The translations under genes and the position numbers were made by a program. From Nocardioides terrigena (GTDB lineage Bacteria > Actinomycetota > Actinomycetes > Propionibacteriales > Nocardioidaceae), in the NCBI RefSeq assembly GCF_003047265.1, contig NZ_PZYY01000002.1, positions 186,001-250,000 on the forward strand: a stretch of 64,000 nt of DNA, in the 5' to 3' direction. Shown piece after piece: positions 52,345-61,400 of the stretch. The number at the start of each line of letters is the position of its first letter. The first letter of the stretch is position 1. The notes under the pieces are model-generated. The model did not search any database and was not told the DNA's origin. It saw only the letters and a program-made list of their open reading frames with translations.

Positions 52345-53013
52345 ATGATGTATCGCGTGCTGCACACGGTCGTGCCGCCGGTGGCCAAGGCCGTCTGGCG
52401 ACCGACCGTCACCGGTCTCGAGCACGTGCCCCGCAGCGGGGCGGTGATCCTGGCCAGCAACCACCTCTCCTTCGTGGACAGCGTGGTGATCCCGGTCGTC
52501 GCCCCGCGCAAGGTGGTGTTCCTCGCCAAGTCGGACTACTTCACCGGCACCGGCGTCCGGGGCGCGATGCAGCGGGCGTGGTTCGAGGGGCTCGGCATGC
52601 TGCCGGTCGACCGCGACGACACCAAGGCCGCGATCGCCAGCCTCGACACGGCGCTGGAGGTGCTCGGCCGCGGGGAGGCGTTCGGGATCTACCCCGAGGG
52701 CACCCGCTCGCGCGACGGCCGGCTCTACCGCGGCCGGACCGGCGTCGCCCACCTCGCCCTCACCGCGGGCTGCCCGGTCGTGCCCGTCGGCCTGACCGGC
52801 ACCCAGGACATCCAGCCGGTGGGCTCGACCCTGCCGCGGCTGGCGTCGGTCACCGTGCACTTCGGCCCTCCGATCGACGTCGCGGGGGAGTACGACGGCG
52901 TGCCCTCCGGTCGCGCGCGACGCGACCTCACCGACCGGGTCATGGCCGCGATCGGGGGACTGTCCGGCCAGGAGGAGGCCGGGGTCTACAACGAGCGCCC
53001 CACGGACGTGTGA
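52345..53013 (+). CDS. Lysophospholipid (1-acyl-glycerol-3-phosphate) acyltransferase-like
   Basis: A 222-aa PlsC-type acyltransferase. The catalytic motif NHLSFVD (H-x4-D) lies at ~residues 37-43, motif II with FEGLGMLPVDRD at ~81-92, motif III as YPEGTRSRDGRLY (~115-127), and motif IV VPVGLTGT. It transfers acyl chains onto a lysophospholipid or similar acceptor at the membrane. There is no clear transmembrane helix, which is normal for many actinobacterial PlsC proteins. Confidence 0.88.
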   Translation: MMYRVLHTVVPPVAKAVWRPTVTGLEHVPRSGAVILASNHLSFVDSVVIPVVAPRKVVFLAKSDYFTGTGVRGAMQRAWFEGLGMLPVDRDDTKAAIASLDTALEVLGRGEAFGIYPEGTRSRDGRLYRGRTGVAHLALTAGCPVVPVGLTGTQDIQPVGSTLPRLASVTVHFGPPIDVAGEYDGVPSGRARRDLTDRVMAAIGGLSGQEEAGVYNERPTDV

Positions 53014-53059
53014 CCCCCGCCCGCGCCCTGTTGTCGGTGTCGTCTGGTTGGGTCGTCCC

Positions 53060-56000
53060 GTGACCATCCAGCACCCCGGGCAGCACCTCGCGAGGCCGAC
53101 CTACCGGCTCGAGCGCAGCCAGCCCGGACAGGTGGCCGGACCGGTCCTCGACGCCCACCAGCAGCGCGTGGTCGACCACCCCGGTGGCCCGATGCTGGTG
53201 CTGGCCGGGCCAGGCACCGGCAAGACCACCACCCTGGTCGAGGCCATCGTCGACCGCATCGAGCAGCGCGGCGCCGGCCCGGACGAGGTGCTGGCCCTGA
53301 CCTTCTCCCGCAAGGCGGCCGAGCAGCTGCGCGACCGGGTCACCGCCCGCCTCGGGCGCACCAGCACGACCACGCTGAGCTCGACGTTCCACTCCTTCGC
53401 CTACGGCCTGGTGCGGACCTACACGCCTGCCGGCGTCTACGACGGCCCGCTGCGGCTGCTGTCCGCGCCCGAGGCCGACGTGGTCATGCGCGAGCTCCTC
53501 ACGGACCACCCCGAGTCGGTCGCCTGGCCGGAGTCCCTGGCGCGCGCGGTCGGCACGCGGGGATTCGCCCGCGAGGTGCAGGCGGTGCTCGGGCGGGCCC
53601 GTGACAACGGCCTCGACGACCGCGGGCTGGTGGCGATGGGGCGCGACGAGGGCGCACCCGAGCTGGTCGCGGCCGGTCTGTTCATGCAGCAATACCTCGA
53701 CAACCTCGACGCCCAGAGCGCGATCGACTACTCCGACCTCATCCGGCGCGCGACCGCCCTGGCCGGTGAGCACCGCGCCGAGCTCCGCGCCCGCTTCACC
53801 CACGTCTTCGTCGACGAGTACCAGGACACCGACCCCGGGCAGGTCGCCCTGCTCCGGGAGCTGGCGGGCGATGGGCGCAACCTCACCGTCGTCGGCGACC
53901 CCCACCAGTCGATCTACGGCTTCCGGGGGGCGGAGGTGCGCGGCATCCTCGAGTTCCCCACGACGTTCCCCGCCGCCGACGGGTCGCCCGCCCAGGTGGT
54001 GGCGCTGCGCACGACCCGCCGGTTCGGGCCGAGGCTTCTGCTGGCCGCCCAGCGCATCGCCGGCGGCATCGCCCTGCCCGGCACCATCCCGGAGGCGGCG
54101 CGCGCCGACTTCGCCGCCCCGGTGGCCGAGTCCGGTGCGCACGGCGACGGCCGGGTCGAGGTGCTCACCTTCGACACCGAGCGTGCCGAGGCCGAGCACC
54201 TGGCCGACCTGCTGCGTCGCGCCCACCTCGAGGACGGCATCGCGTGGGACGACATGGCGGTCCTGGTCCGCTCGGGCCGCACGTCGATCCCCGGGCTGCG
54301 TCGCTCGCTCGGCGGTGCCGGGGTGCCCGTCGAGGTGGCGGGCGACGACGTCCCGCTCGTGCGTGACCCGGCCGCCCTGCCGCTGCTCGACGCACTGCGA
54401 GCCATCCTCAACCTCGACAACGAGGACGGCGACCACGTCGACTTCATCGACCCCTCCCGGGCGGAGGCGATGCTGCTCGGTCCGCTCGCCGGCCTCGACG
54501 CCGGTCAGCTGCGCCGGCTCGGCCGGCTGCTGAGGGCCCGGGAGAAGGTCGCGGCCAAGACCGAGGAGCGGGCTCCGCGCCGCTCCCGCGAGCTGGTCCG
54601 CCAGGTGCTCGTCGACCCCGGCTTCCTCACCGGGCTGGAGGGCCCCGAGGTCGACCGGGCCCGTGCGTTCGTGACCCTGCTCTGGAGTGCGCGGGCCGCC
54701 CAGTCCGACGGTGACACCGCCGAGGAGGTGCTGTGGCTGCTGTGGTCGGGCACCTCGTGGCCCGAGCGCCTGCGGCGCGGCGTCGAGCTGGGCGGCGCGG
54801 CCGCCCGGCGCGCCCACCGCGACCTCGACGCCGTGGTGGCCCTCTTCGAGGCCGCGGCGCGGGCCGAGGAGCGCAAGGACCACCTCGGCATCGCCAACTT
54901 CCTCGCGACCCTGGTCGCCCAGCAGATCCCGGGAGACACCCTGGCCGAGCGCGGGGTCCGCGGTGCGTCGGTGCGGCTGCTCACCGCCCACCGGGCCAAG
55001 GGCCTGGAGTGGCGCCTGGTGGTGGTCGCCCACGTCCAGCAGGACGTCTGGCCCGACCTCCGCCGGCGCAGCACCCTGCTCCAGGCCGACCGGATCCGCG
55101 CCGACGGCCTGGTGCCTCCGGTCAGCACGCGCGAGCTCCTCACCGAGGAGCGTCGCCTCTTCTACGTCGCCTGCACCCGCGCCCGCCAGCGGCTGGTGGT
55201 CACCGCGGTTGCCTCGGCCGACGACGAGGGCGAGCAGCCGTCCAGGTTCCTGGGCGAGCTGCAGATCCCGGCCGTCCACCACAGCGGCCGCCCCCGACGT
55301 CCGCTCTCGATGGCGGGCCTGGTCAGCGACCTGCGCCAGCACCTCGCCGACCCCGACACCCCGCCCGCGCTGGCCGAGGCCGCCGCGCGCCGCCTCAAGG
55401 CCCTGGCGCGGGAGTCGGTCGGCGGACGGTCCTTGGTGCCGCAGGCTGATCCCGCCACGTGGTGGGGCACCCGGGCCGCCAGCCTCTCCGCCCACCCCGT
55501 GCGCCCGGCCGACCAGCCGGTGCCGCTCTCGGCCAGCACGCTGTCGGGGCTGATGACCTGCCCCACCCAGCACTTCCTCTCCCGCGAGGCCGGCGGGGTG
55601 TCGCGCTCCCACCAGTCGGCCAACCTGGGCCAGATCGTGCACGCCCTCGCCGAGCGGGTCGGCACCGGCGACCTGGTGGCCGGCCCCGACGACGCCGACC
55701 TGCTCATGGAGCACGTCGACGCCGTGTGGCAGCGCCTGGAGTTCCGCACGCCGTGGGCCGCCGCCCGCGAGCACGCCCGGGTGCGGTCGGCCCTGGCCCG
55801 GTTCCTCGCCTGGCACCACTCCAACCCCCGCACCCTCGTGGGCACGGAGGCGAGGTTCACCACCGTCGTCGAGCTCGCCGACGGCGAGCAGGTCCGGCTC
55901 GGTGGCTACGTCGACCGCCTCGAGGTCGACCACGACGGCCGCGTGGTCGTCGTGGACCTCAAGACCGGTCGCACCAAGCCGTCCGGCAAGGCCGTCCAGC

Positions 56001-56317
56001 GCGACTCCCAGCTCGCCCTCTACCAGCTCGCGGTCGATCGCGGCGCCGTCGACGAGGTCGTGCCCGGCGCGGCGTCGGGAGGCGCGTTCCTCGTGCAGCT
56101 GGGATCCCTCGACGACAACCCGTCGGCCGTCGAGCAGCGCCAGGACCCGCAGCCCGACGACTCGCCCGAGCGCGACGAGCTGCACGCCGCGCTGTCGGTC
56201 GCCGCCGGCTACCTGCGCCGTGAGGAGTTCCCCGCCATCCCCGGAGACCACTGCAAGGACTGCCCCTACGTCTCGTTGTGCCCCGCCAAGGGCGCCGGAT
56301 CGGTGGTGACCCAGTGA
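53060..56317 (+). CDS. adnA: AdnA-like subunit of the AdnAB helicase-nuclease
   Basis: A 1085-aa protein joining a UvrD-like motor and a RecB-family nuclease. Walker A is AGPGTGKTTT (~residues 49-58), motif II FVDEYQDTDP (~250-259), motif III VGDPHQSIYGFRGA and motif VI FYVACTRARQRL. The nuclease domain has DLKTGRTKPSG (~967-977) and Q-x3-Y in SQLALYQLAV. Cysteines at MTCPTQHF (~834) and CKDCPYVSLCP (~1065-1075) form an Fe-S staple. AdnAB resects DNA double-strand breaks. GTG start, with a 4-bp overlap into adnB. Order is as in mycobacteria (Rv3202c-Rv3201c). Confidence 0.9.
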   Translation: MTIQHPGQHLARPTYRLERSQPGQVAGPVLDAHQQRVVDHPGGPMLVLAGPGTGKTTTLVEAIVDRIEQRGAGPDEVLALTFSRKAAEQLRDRVTARLGRTSTTTLSSTFHSFAYGLVRTYTPAGVYDGPLRLLSAPEADVVMRELLTDHPESVAWPESLARAVGTRGFAREVQAVLGRARDNGLDDRGLVAMGRDEGAPELVAAGLFMQQYLDNLDAQSAIDYSDLIRRATALAGEHRAELRARFTHVFVDEYQDTDPGQVALLRELAGDGRNLTVVGDPHQSIYGFRGAEVRGILEFPTTFPAADGSPAQVVALRTTRRFGPRLLLAAQRIAGGIALPGTIPEAARADFAAPVAESGAHGDGRVEVLTFDTERAEAEHLADLLRRAHLEDGIAWDDMAVLVRSGRTSIPGLRRSLGGAGVPVEVAGDDVPLVRDPAALPLLDALRAILNLDNEDGDHVDFIDPSRAEAMLLGPLAGLDAGQLRRLGRLLRAREKVAAKTEERAPRRSRELVRQVLVDPGFLTGLEGPEVDRARAFVTLLWSARAAQSDGDTAEEVLWLLWSGTSWPERLRRGVELGGAAARRAHRDLDAVVALFEAAARAEERKDHLGIANFLATLVAQQIPGDTLAERGVRGASVRLLTAHRAKGLEWRLVVVAHVQQDVWPDLRRRSTLLQADRIRADGLVPPVSTRELLTEERRLFYVACTRARQRLVVTAVASADDEGEQPSRFLGELQIPAVHHSGRPRRPLSMAGLVSDLRQHLADPDTPPALAEAAARRLKALARESVGGRSLVPQADPATWWGTRAASLSAHPVRPADQPVPLSASTLSGLMTCPTQHFLSREAGGVSRSHQSANLGQIVHALAERVGTGDLVAGPDDADLLMEHVDAVWQRLEFRTPWAAAREHARVRSALARFLAWHHSNPRTLVGTEARFTTVVELADGEQVRLGGYVDRLEVDHDGRVVVVDLKTGRTKPSGKAVQRDSQLALYQLAVDRGAVDEVVPGAASGGAFLVQLGSLDDNPSAVEQRQDPQPDDSPERDELHAALSVAAGYLRREEFPAIPGDHCKDCPYVSLCPAKGAGSVVTQ

Positions 56318-59300
56318 CCGCCACGACCGTCGCGGGCGCCCGTCCCGCGCTGCGCATCGACACCCCGGAGCAGCTCCAGGCGGTGATGCAGGCATCCTTC
56401 GCGCCGAGCCCCCAGCAGTGGGCCGCCATCACCGCACCGCTCTCTCCCGCGGTCGTCATCGCCGGTGCGGGCTCGGGCAAGACCACCCTGATGGCCGCCC
56501 GCGTGGTCTACCTCGTGGTCACCGGGCAGGTGCGTCCGGACCAGATCCTCGGCCTCACCTTCACCACCAAGGCCGCCGGCGAGCTGCGCACCCGCATCCG
56601 TGCCGCCCTCGTCACGGCCGGGGTCCTGGACGCCGCGCCCCGTGACGACGAGGAGGACGTCCTCGAGCCGACGGTGGCGACCTACAACGCCTATGCCGCC
56701 AACCTGCTCACCGAGCACGGCCTGCGCATCGGCCACGAGCCCGACACCCGGGTGGTCACCGACGCCGCGCGCTACCAGCTCGGCGCCCGGGTGGTGGACC
56801 GCTACACCGGTGTCGTCGAGCACCTCACCGACCACGCCGAGACCGCCATCCAGAACCTCCTCGCCCTCGACTCGACGATGAGCGAGCACCTGCGCTCGCC
56901 CGCGGAGGTGCGCGCCTTCGACGCCGCGGAGCGGCCGGGTTTCCTGGCCGCTCGCCTGGAGGAGGCACAGGGCAAGCACCGCGCGACCTACCTCGAGCAG
57001 ATCGACAGGGCCGTCTCCGCCATCGACCGTCGGGCCGAGCTGCTCGGGCTGGTCGAGAGCTACCGCCGGCTCAAGGCCGACCTCGGGCTCATGGACTTCT
57101 CCGACCAGATCGCCCTCGGCGCCCGGCTCGCCGACGAGCAACCCGACGTCGGCGCCGCCGAGCGCGACAAGTTCCGTGTGGTCCTGCTGGACGAATACCA
57201 GGACACGTCCGTCGCCCAGGCCCTCATGCTCTCCCGGCTGTTCTCCGGGCCCGACGAGGCGTCCGGGCTCGGCCACGCCGTCACCGCGGTGGGGGACCCC
57301 AACCAGGCGATCTACGGCTGGCGGGGGGCCTCGGTGTCCAACATCCTCAACTTCGCCGAGACGTTCCCGGCTGCCCGCGGCGAGGTGCCGGTCCTCCCGC
57401 TCACCGTCAACCGACGCTCCGACGCCCGCATCCTCGACCTCGCCAACGTCCTGGCCCGGCCGCTCTACGACGCCTTCCCGCAGGTCTCCCCGCTGGTCGC
57501 CAAGGAGGGCGCGGCGTCCGGCGTCGTGCAGACCCAGGTCTACGAGACCCACCGCGAGGAGCTCGCCGCCCTGGTCGAGCGGGTCCGTGGGGCACACGGT
57601 CGCACCGGCGACTGGTCGCGGCTAGGGGTGCTCACCCGCGACAACGCCCACGCCGAGGAGGTCTTCGACGCCCTCACCGGTGCCGATGTCCCGGTCGAGA
57701 TCGTCGGGCTCTCCGGGCTGCTGCGGCTGCCCGAGGTGGCCGAGATCGTGGCGACCCTGCACCTGATGCACGACGTCACGGCCAACGCCTCGCTGCTGAC
57801 CCTCCTCACCGGACCGCGATGGGCGGTGGGACCGCGCGACCTGCACCTGCTCGCCCAGCGCGCCGGTGACCTGTCGGGCGGTCGCGGTCGCGCCCCCGAG
57901 GCCGCCGACATCGGCGACCAGCTCCTCGAGATCGCCGACGGCGTCGACCCGGCCGAGGTGCCGGCGCTCGGTGACGCCCTGGAGGACCCCGGCGCGGACC
58001 TGCCCTACTCGACCGAGGCCCGCGAGCGGTTCGCCCTGCTGGCCGGTGAGCTGCGGATGCTGCGCGCGCACGTCTCCGAGCCGCTGCTCGACGTCGTCCG
58101 CCGTGTCATCGACACCTCCGGCGTCGACATCGAGCTCTCCTCCGCGGTCGGGCCGGCGGCCCTGGCCCGGCGCGACAACCTCGACCTGTTCGTCAAGGCG
58201 GTCGCCGAGTTCCAGGCGGTCGACGGCGACGTCAGCCTTCCCGCGCTGCTGGCCTACCTCACCGCCGAGGACGACCAGGGCAACGGCCTCGACGCCGCGA
58301 CGCCGACCGAGGCCGACTCGGTCAAGCTGCTCACGGTGCACCGGTCCAAGGGCCTCGAGTGGCACTCGGTGTTCCTCGTCGGGGTGGGGGAGACCCGGTT
58401 CCCGTCCAACCGGGGCCGCACCCTGTGGACCTCCTCCCCGTCGGTGATGCCGGCGCCGCTGCGCGGTGACGCCCGCGACCTGCCGCAGCTCCAGGGCTAC
58501 GACAAGGCCGCCCTCGACGCCTACCGCGCGGCCTCCAAGCAGCACGAGGCCACCGAGGAGCTCCGGCTGGGCTACGTCGCCTTCACCCGGGCCGAGCACG
58601 AGATGTGGGTGACCTCGTTCCTCTGGAACGCCCGCAAGACCCCGTTCGGGCCCTCGCCCTTCCAGGAGACGATGCGTGACGTCATCGAGGGGTGGGGCGA
58701 GGAGGTCGCCGGCTGGCTCGACAAGCCGGCGAGGGACGCCGTCCACCCCTACGCCGGCGACGACCCGTCGCGACCGTGGCCGCTGACCGGTATCGGCCGG
58801 GAGGCCCGGCTGCGCCTCGCCGCGGCCGAGGCCGTCCGCTCCGTCGAGCTCGACGCGCCCGACGAGGGGCTCGACGTCGTGACGGCCGGCCAGGTCGCCG
58901 ACTGGGACGCCGCCATCGAGCGGCTGCTGGCCGAGGCCAGGGCCGACCGCGGCGGCCAGATCCGCGTCGAGCTGCCCTCCAGCCTGTCCGCGACCGCGAT
59001 GAGCCGGCTGCGCGACGACCCCCAGCTGTTCGCCCGCGACCTGGCCCGTCCGATGCCGCGCAAGCCGTCGTCGGCGGCGCGTTTCGGCACCCGCTTCCAC
59101 GCGTGGGTCGAGTCCCGCTTCGGCCAGCCCGAGCTCATCCCCTACGACGAGCTGGAGGGGCGCGCCGACGCGGGCATCGACGACGAGTCCGAGCTGGCCG
59201 AGCTGGTCGCCCGCTTCGAGTCCGGCCCGTACGCCGAGCGCGTGCCGCACGCCGTCGAGGCGCCGTTCGCGCTGGTGCTGGCCGGTCAGGTGGTCCGCGG

Positions 59301-59550
59301 CCGGATCGACGCGGTCTACGCCGAGGACGTCGACGGCGAGCGCGGCTTCGTCGTCGTCGACTGGAAGACCAACAGGACGGCGACGGCCGACCCGCTCCAG
59401 CTCGCGATCTACCGGCTCGCGTGGGCCGAGCTGACCGGCACCCCGCTCGAGCGGGTGCGCGCGGTGTTCCACTACGTCCGCTCGGGACAGACGGTGGAGC
59501 CCGACGACCTCCCCGGCCGCGACGGGCTGGAGCGCATCGTCAGCGGCTGA
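56314..59550 (+). CDS. adnB: AdnB-like subunit of the AdnAB helicase-nuclease
   Basis: A 1078-aa partner of the preceding protein. The UvrD-like motor has Walker A AGAGSGKTTLM (~residues 50-60), motif II VLLDEYQDTSVAQ (~290-302), VGDPNQAIYGWRGA, TVHRSKGLEWHSVFLVG and VAFTRAEHEMWV. The RecB nuclease domain reads RFGTRFHAWVESRFG (~924-938), VVVDWKTNRT (~1014-1023) and PLQLAIYRLAW. No cysteine staple is seen, unlike AdnA. The GTG start overlaps the adnA stop, so the subunits are made in equal amounts. The downstream gap to the sigma factor is 85 nt. Confidence 0.9.
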   Translation: MTATTVAGARPALRIDTPEQLQAVMQASFAPSPQQWAAITAPLSPAVVIAGAGSGKTTLMAARVVYLVVTGQVRPDQILGLTFTTKAAGELRTRIRAALVTAGVLDAAPRDDEEDVLEPTVATYNAYAANLLTEHGLRIGHEPDTRVVTDAARYQLGARVVDRYTGVVEHLTDHAETAIQNLLALDSTMSEHLRSPAEVRAFDAAERPGFLAARLEEAQGKHRATYLEQIDRAVSAIDRRAELLGLVESYRRLKADLGLMDFSDQIALGARLADEQPDVGAAERDKFRVVLLDEYQDTSVAQALMLSRLFSGPDEASGLGHAVTAVGDPNQAIYGWRGASVSNILNFAETFPAARGEVPVLPLTVNRRSDARILDLANVLARPLYDAFPQVSPLVAKEGAASGVVQTQVYETHREELAALVERVRGAHGRTGDWSRLGVLTRDNAHAEEVFDALTGADVPVEIVGLSGLLRLPEVAEIVATLHLMHDVTANASLLTLLTGPRWAVGPRDLHLLAQRAGDLSGGRGRAPEAADIGDQLLEIADGVDPAEVPALGDALEDPGADLPYSTEARERFALLAGELRMLRAHVSEPLLDVVRRVIDTSGVDIELSSAVGPAALARRDNLDLFVKAVAEFQAVDGDVSLPALLAYLTAEDDQGNGLDAATPTEADSVKLLTVHRSKGLEWHSVFLVGVGETRFPSNRGRTLWTSSPSVMPAPLRGDARDLPQLQGYDKAALDAYRAASKQHEATEELRLGYVAFTRAEHEMWVTSFLWNARKTPFGPSPFQETMRDVIEGWGEEVAGWLDKPARDAVHPYAGDDPSRPWPLTGIGREARLRLAAAEAVRSVELDAPDEGLDVVTAGQVADWDAAIERLLAEARADRGGQIRVELPSSLSATAMSRLRDDPQLFARDLARPMPRKPSSAARFGTRFHAWVESRFGQPELIPYDELEGRADAGIDDESELAELVARFESGPYAERVPHAVEAPFALVLAGQVVRGRIDAVYAEDVDGERGFVVVDWKTNRTATADPLQLAIYRLAWAELTGTPLERVRAVFHYVRSGQTVEPDDLPGRDGLERIVSG

Positions 59551-59635
59551 GCGCCGGTGTCACACCCGTCGCCCGCCGCTCGTCATGTCGTCGACGGAGC
59601 CGGGTGGGTCCGGCCGGACGCGGGAGGATGAGGAC

Positions 59636-60520
59636 ATGACCGACGACGAGGCGCTGGCCGGCCGGTTCGAGCGCGTGCGCCCGCGGCTGCACGCGGTGGC
59701 GGTGCGGATGCTCGGCACCCACGCCGCCGCCGACGACGCGGTGCAGGAGGCGTGGCTGCGCCTGCACCGCAGCGAGCCCGACGGCATCGACAACCTCGAC
59801 GGCTGGCTGACCACGGTGGTGTCGCGGATCTGCCTCGACACCCTCAAGTCCGGCTCGACCCGACGGGAGCACCCCGTGGGCGAGGTGCCGGAGGTCGTCG
59901 ACGCGCACGAGCCGGACCCCGCCGACCAGGCGGTCACGGCCGACGCGGTGGGCGCCGCCCTGCTGGTGGTGCTCGACCAGCTCGGTCCGAACGAACGGCT
60001 GGCCTTCGTGCTGCACGACCTCTTCGGGGTGCCCTTCGACCAGGTGGCGCCGATCGTCGACACCAGCCCGGGCAACGCGCGCCAGCTCGCCTCCCGTGCC
60101 CGGCGCAAGGTCCGCGGCGGCGAGTCGGAGCCGGACCGTCGGCGCCAGCGGGAGGTCGTCGACGCCTTCCTGGAGGCTGCCCGGGAGGGCCGCTTCGAGC
60201 GCCTGCTCACGATGCTCGACCCCGACATCGAGCTGCGCGCGGACGCGTTCTCGGTCAGCGCCGCCGCGACCCGACGTCACCTCGGGGCGCCCGTGCTCGA
60301 CCCCGTCATGCACGGCCGCGAGGCGGTCGCCGAGGTGTTCAGCGGCCGGGCGGCCGCCGCCCAGGCGGCGTACGTCGACGGCCTGCCCGCCGCCGTCTGG
60401 GCGCCGGGAGGGACGACGAGGTCGGCGTGGGTGCTCACCATCGCCGACGGGGTCATCACCCGGGTCGAGATGCTGGGCGACCCCGCCACGCTCGCCGGTC
60501 TCGAGGTCGAGCTGCTCTGA
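59636..60520 (+). CDS. ECF sigma factor with SnoaL-like C-terminal domain (SigJ/ECF41-like)
   Basis: A 294-aa protein. Region 2 has LHAVAVRMLGTHAAADDAVQ and DNLDGWLTTVVSRICLDTL. Region 4 has PNERLAFVLHDLFGVPFDQ and NARQLASRARRKV. Residues ~165-294 form a SnoaL/NTF2-like domain (VDAFLEAAREGRFERLLTML), the mark of SigJ/ECF41 factors that regulate themselves through this tail. No anti-sigma gene is beside it. GGGAGG precedes ATG. The usual partner, a carboxymuconolactone decarboxylase-like or oxidoreductase target gene, is not adjacent. Confidence 0.9.
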   Translation: MTDDEALAGRFERVRPRLHAVAVRMLGTHAAADDAVQEAWLRLHRSEPDGIDNLDGWLTTVVSRICLDTLKSGSTRREHPVGEVPEVVDAHEPDPADQAVTADAVGAALLVVLDQLGPNERLAFVLHDLFGVPFDQVAPIVDTSPGNARQLASRARRKVRGGESEPDRRRQREVVDAFLEAAREGRFERLLTMLDPDIELRADAFSVSAAATRRHLGAPVLDPVMHGREAVAEVFSGRAAAAQAAYVDGLPAAVWAPGGTTRSAWVLTIADGVITRVEMLGDPATLAGLEVELL

Positions 60521-60632
60521 CGCATCGAGGTCGCCGGCCCGCATCCGGCGCCCACGCTGACTGGCGGCCCGTGACAGTCGGTACGGCGATCCCCCTGTCG
60601 GCCGCCGCCAGTCAGCGTGCGTCGTCGGGCGG

Positions 60633-61343
60633 TCAGTCGGGCAGGGCGGCGGTGAGCGCTATCTCGATCATCGCGCCGAAGGTCTGCTCGCGCTCCTGCG
60701 AGGTGGTCTCCTCACCGGTGACGATGTGGTCGGAGACGGTGCAGATCGCCAGCGCGGCGCGCCCGTGGGCGGCGGCGAGCGTGTAGAGCGCGCTGGCCTC
60801 CATCTCGACGGCCAGGACCCCGTGGTCGACCATCGGCGCCATCAGCTCGACGCGCGGCGAGTAGAACGAGTCGCTGGAGAAGATGAGCCCCACGTGCGTC
60901 GTGGTGTCCGGCAGCGCCGCTGCGGCGTCGTACGCCCGACGGAGCAGGTGGAAGTCGGCGACGGGGGCGTAGTCGTAGCCGTGGAAGCGGTGCGTGTTCA
61001 TCGAGGAGTCGGTGCACGCGCCGCTGGCGATGATCACGTCGCGCACGGCCACCGCCTCGGTGAGCGCACCGCAGGAGCCGACGCGGACGATCGACTGCAC
61101 GTCGTACTCACGGAAGAGCTCGGTGGCGTAGATCGCCAGCGAGGGCTGCCCCATGCCCGAGCCCTGGACGGAGACCCGGTGGCCGCGCCACGTGCCGGTG
61201 TAGCCGTACATGCCGCGGACCTCGGTGTAGCACTGCGCGTCGTCGAGGAAGTTCTCCGCGATCCACCTCGCTCGGAGGGGGTCCCCGGGCATGAGGACGA
61301 CGGGGGCGATCTCGCCGGCACTGGCGCCGATGTGGGTGCTCAT
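60633..61343 (-). CDS. deoD: Purine nucleoside phosphorylase DeoD-type
   Basis: A 236-aa hexameric-type phosphorylase that splits purine (deoxy)nucleosides with phosphate to base and (deoxy)ribose-1-phosphate. The start MSTHIGASAGEIAPVVLMPG, the phosphate-site residues in VLMPGDPLRAR, the core VQGSGMGQPSLAIYATEL, VRVGSCGAL, and VEMEASALYTLAA (with the ribose-binding Met-Glu) are all family signatures. CTVSDHIVTGE contains the base-site Asp. On the minus strand TATCGT ends 6 nt before ATG, so the mRNA may be leaderless. It is divergent from nudC. Confidence 0.95.
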   Translation of the reverse strand: MSTHIGASAGEIAPVVLMPGDPLRARWIAENFLDDAQCYTEVRGMYGYTGTWRGHRVSVQGSGMGQPSLAIYATELFREYDVQSIVRVGSCGALTEAVAVRDVIIASGACTDSSMNTHRFHGYDYAPVADFHLLRRAYDAAAALPDTTTHVGLIFSSDSFYSPRVELMAPMVDHGVLAVEMEASALYTLAAAHGRAALAICTVSDHIVTGEETTSQEREQTFGAMIEIALTAALPD

Positions 61344-61349
61344 GGGCCG

Positions 61350-61355
61350 ACGATA
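61350..61355 (-). promoter_or_regulatory. TATCGT -10 box 6 nt before deoD
   Basis: On the minus strand TATCGT (61355-61350) lies 6 nt before the deoD ATG. The divergent nudC box is only 33 nt away, so the two promoters overlap. Confidence 0.45.
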
Positions 61356-61387
61356 TGGCAGGACCACAGGCACGACCCACGGGCCAG

Positions 61388-61393
61388 TAGCGT
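61388..61393 (+). promoter_or_regulatory. TAGCGT -10 box 7 nt before nudC
   Basis: TAGCGT ends 7 nt before GTG 61401, indicating a leaderless nudC mRNA and deciding its start. Confidence 0.48.
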
Positions 61394-61400
61394 GGCGGGC

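Noticed and set aside
52940..56395. An 1151-codon minus-strand open frame opposite adnA
   Set aside because: It is a GC-bias shadow of adnA. The product is Gly/Ala/Arg-rich without domains, and adnA has all helicase and nuclease motifs.
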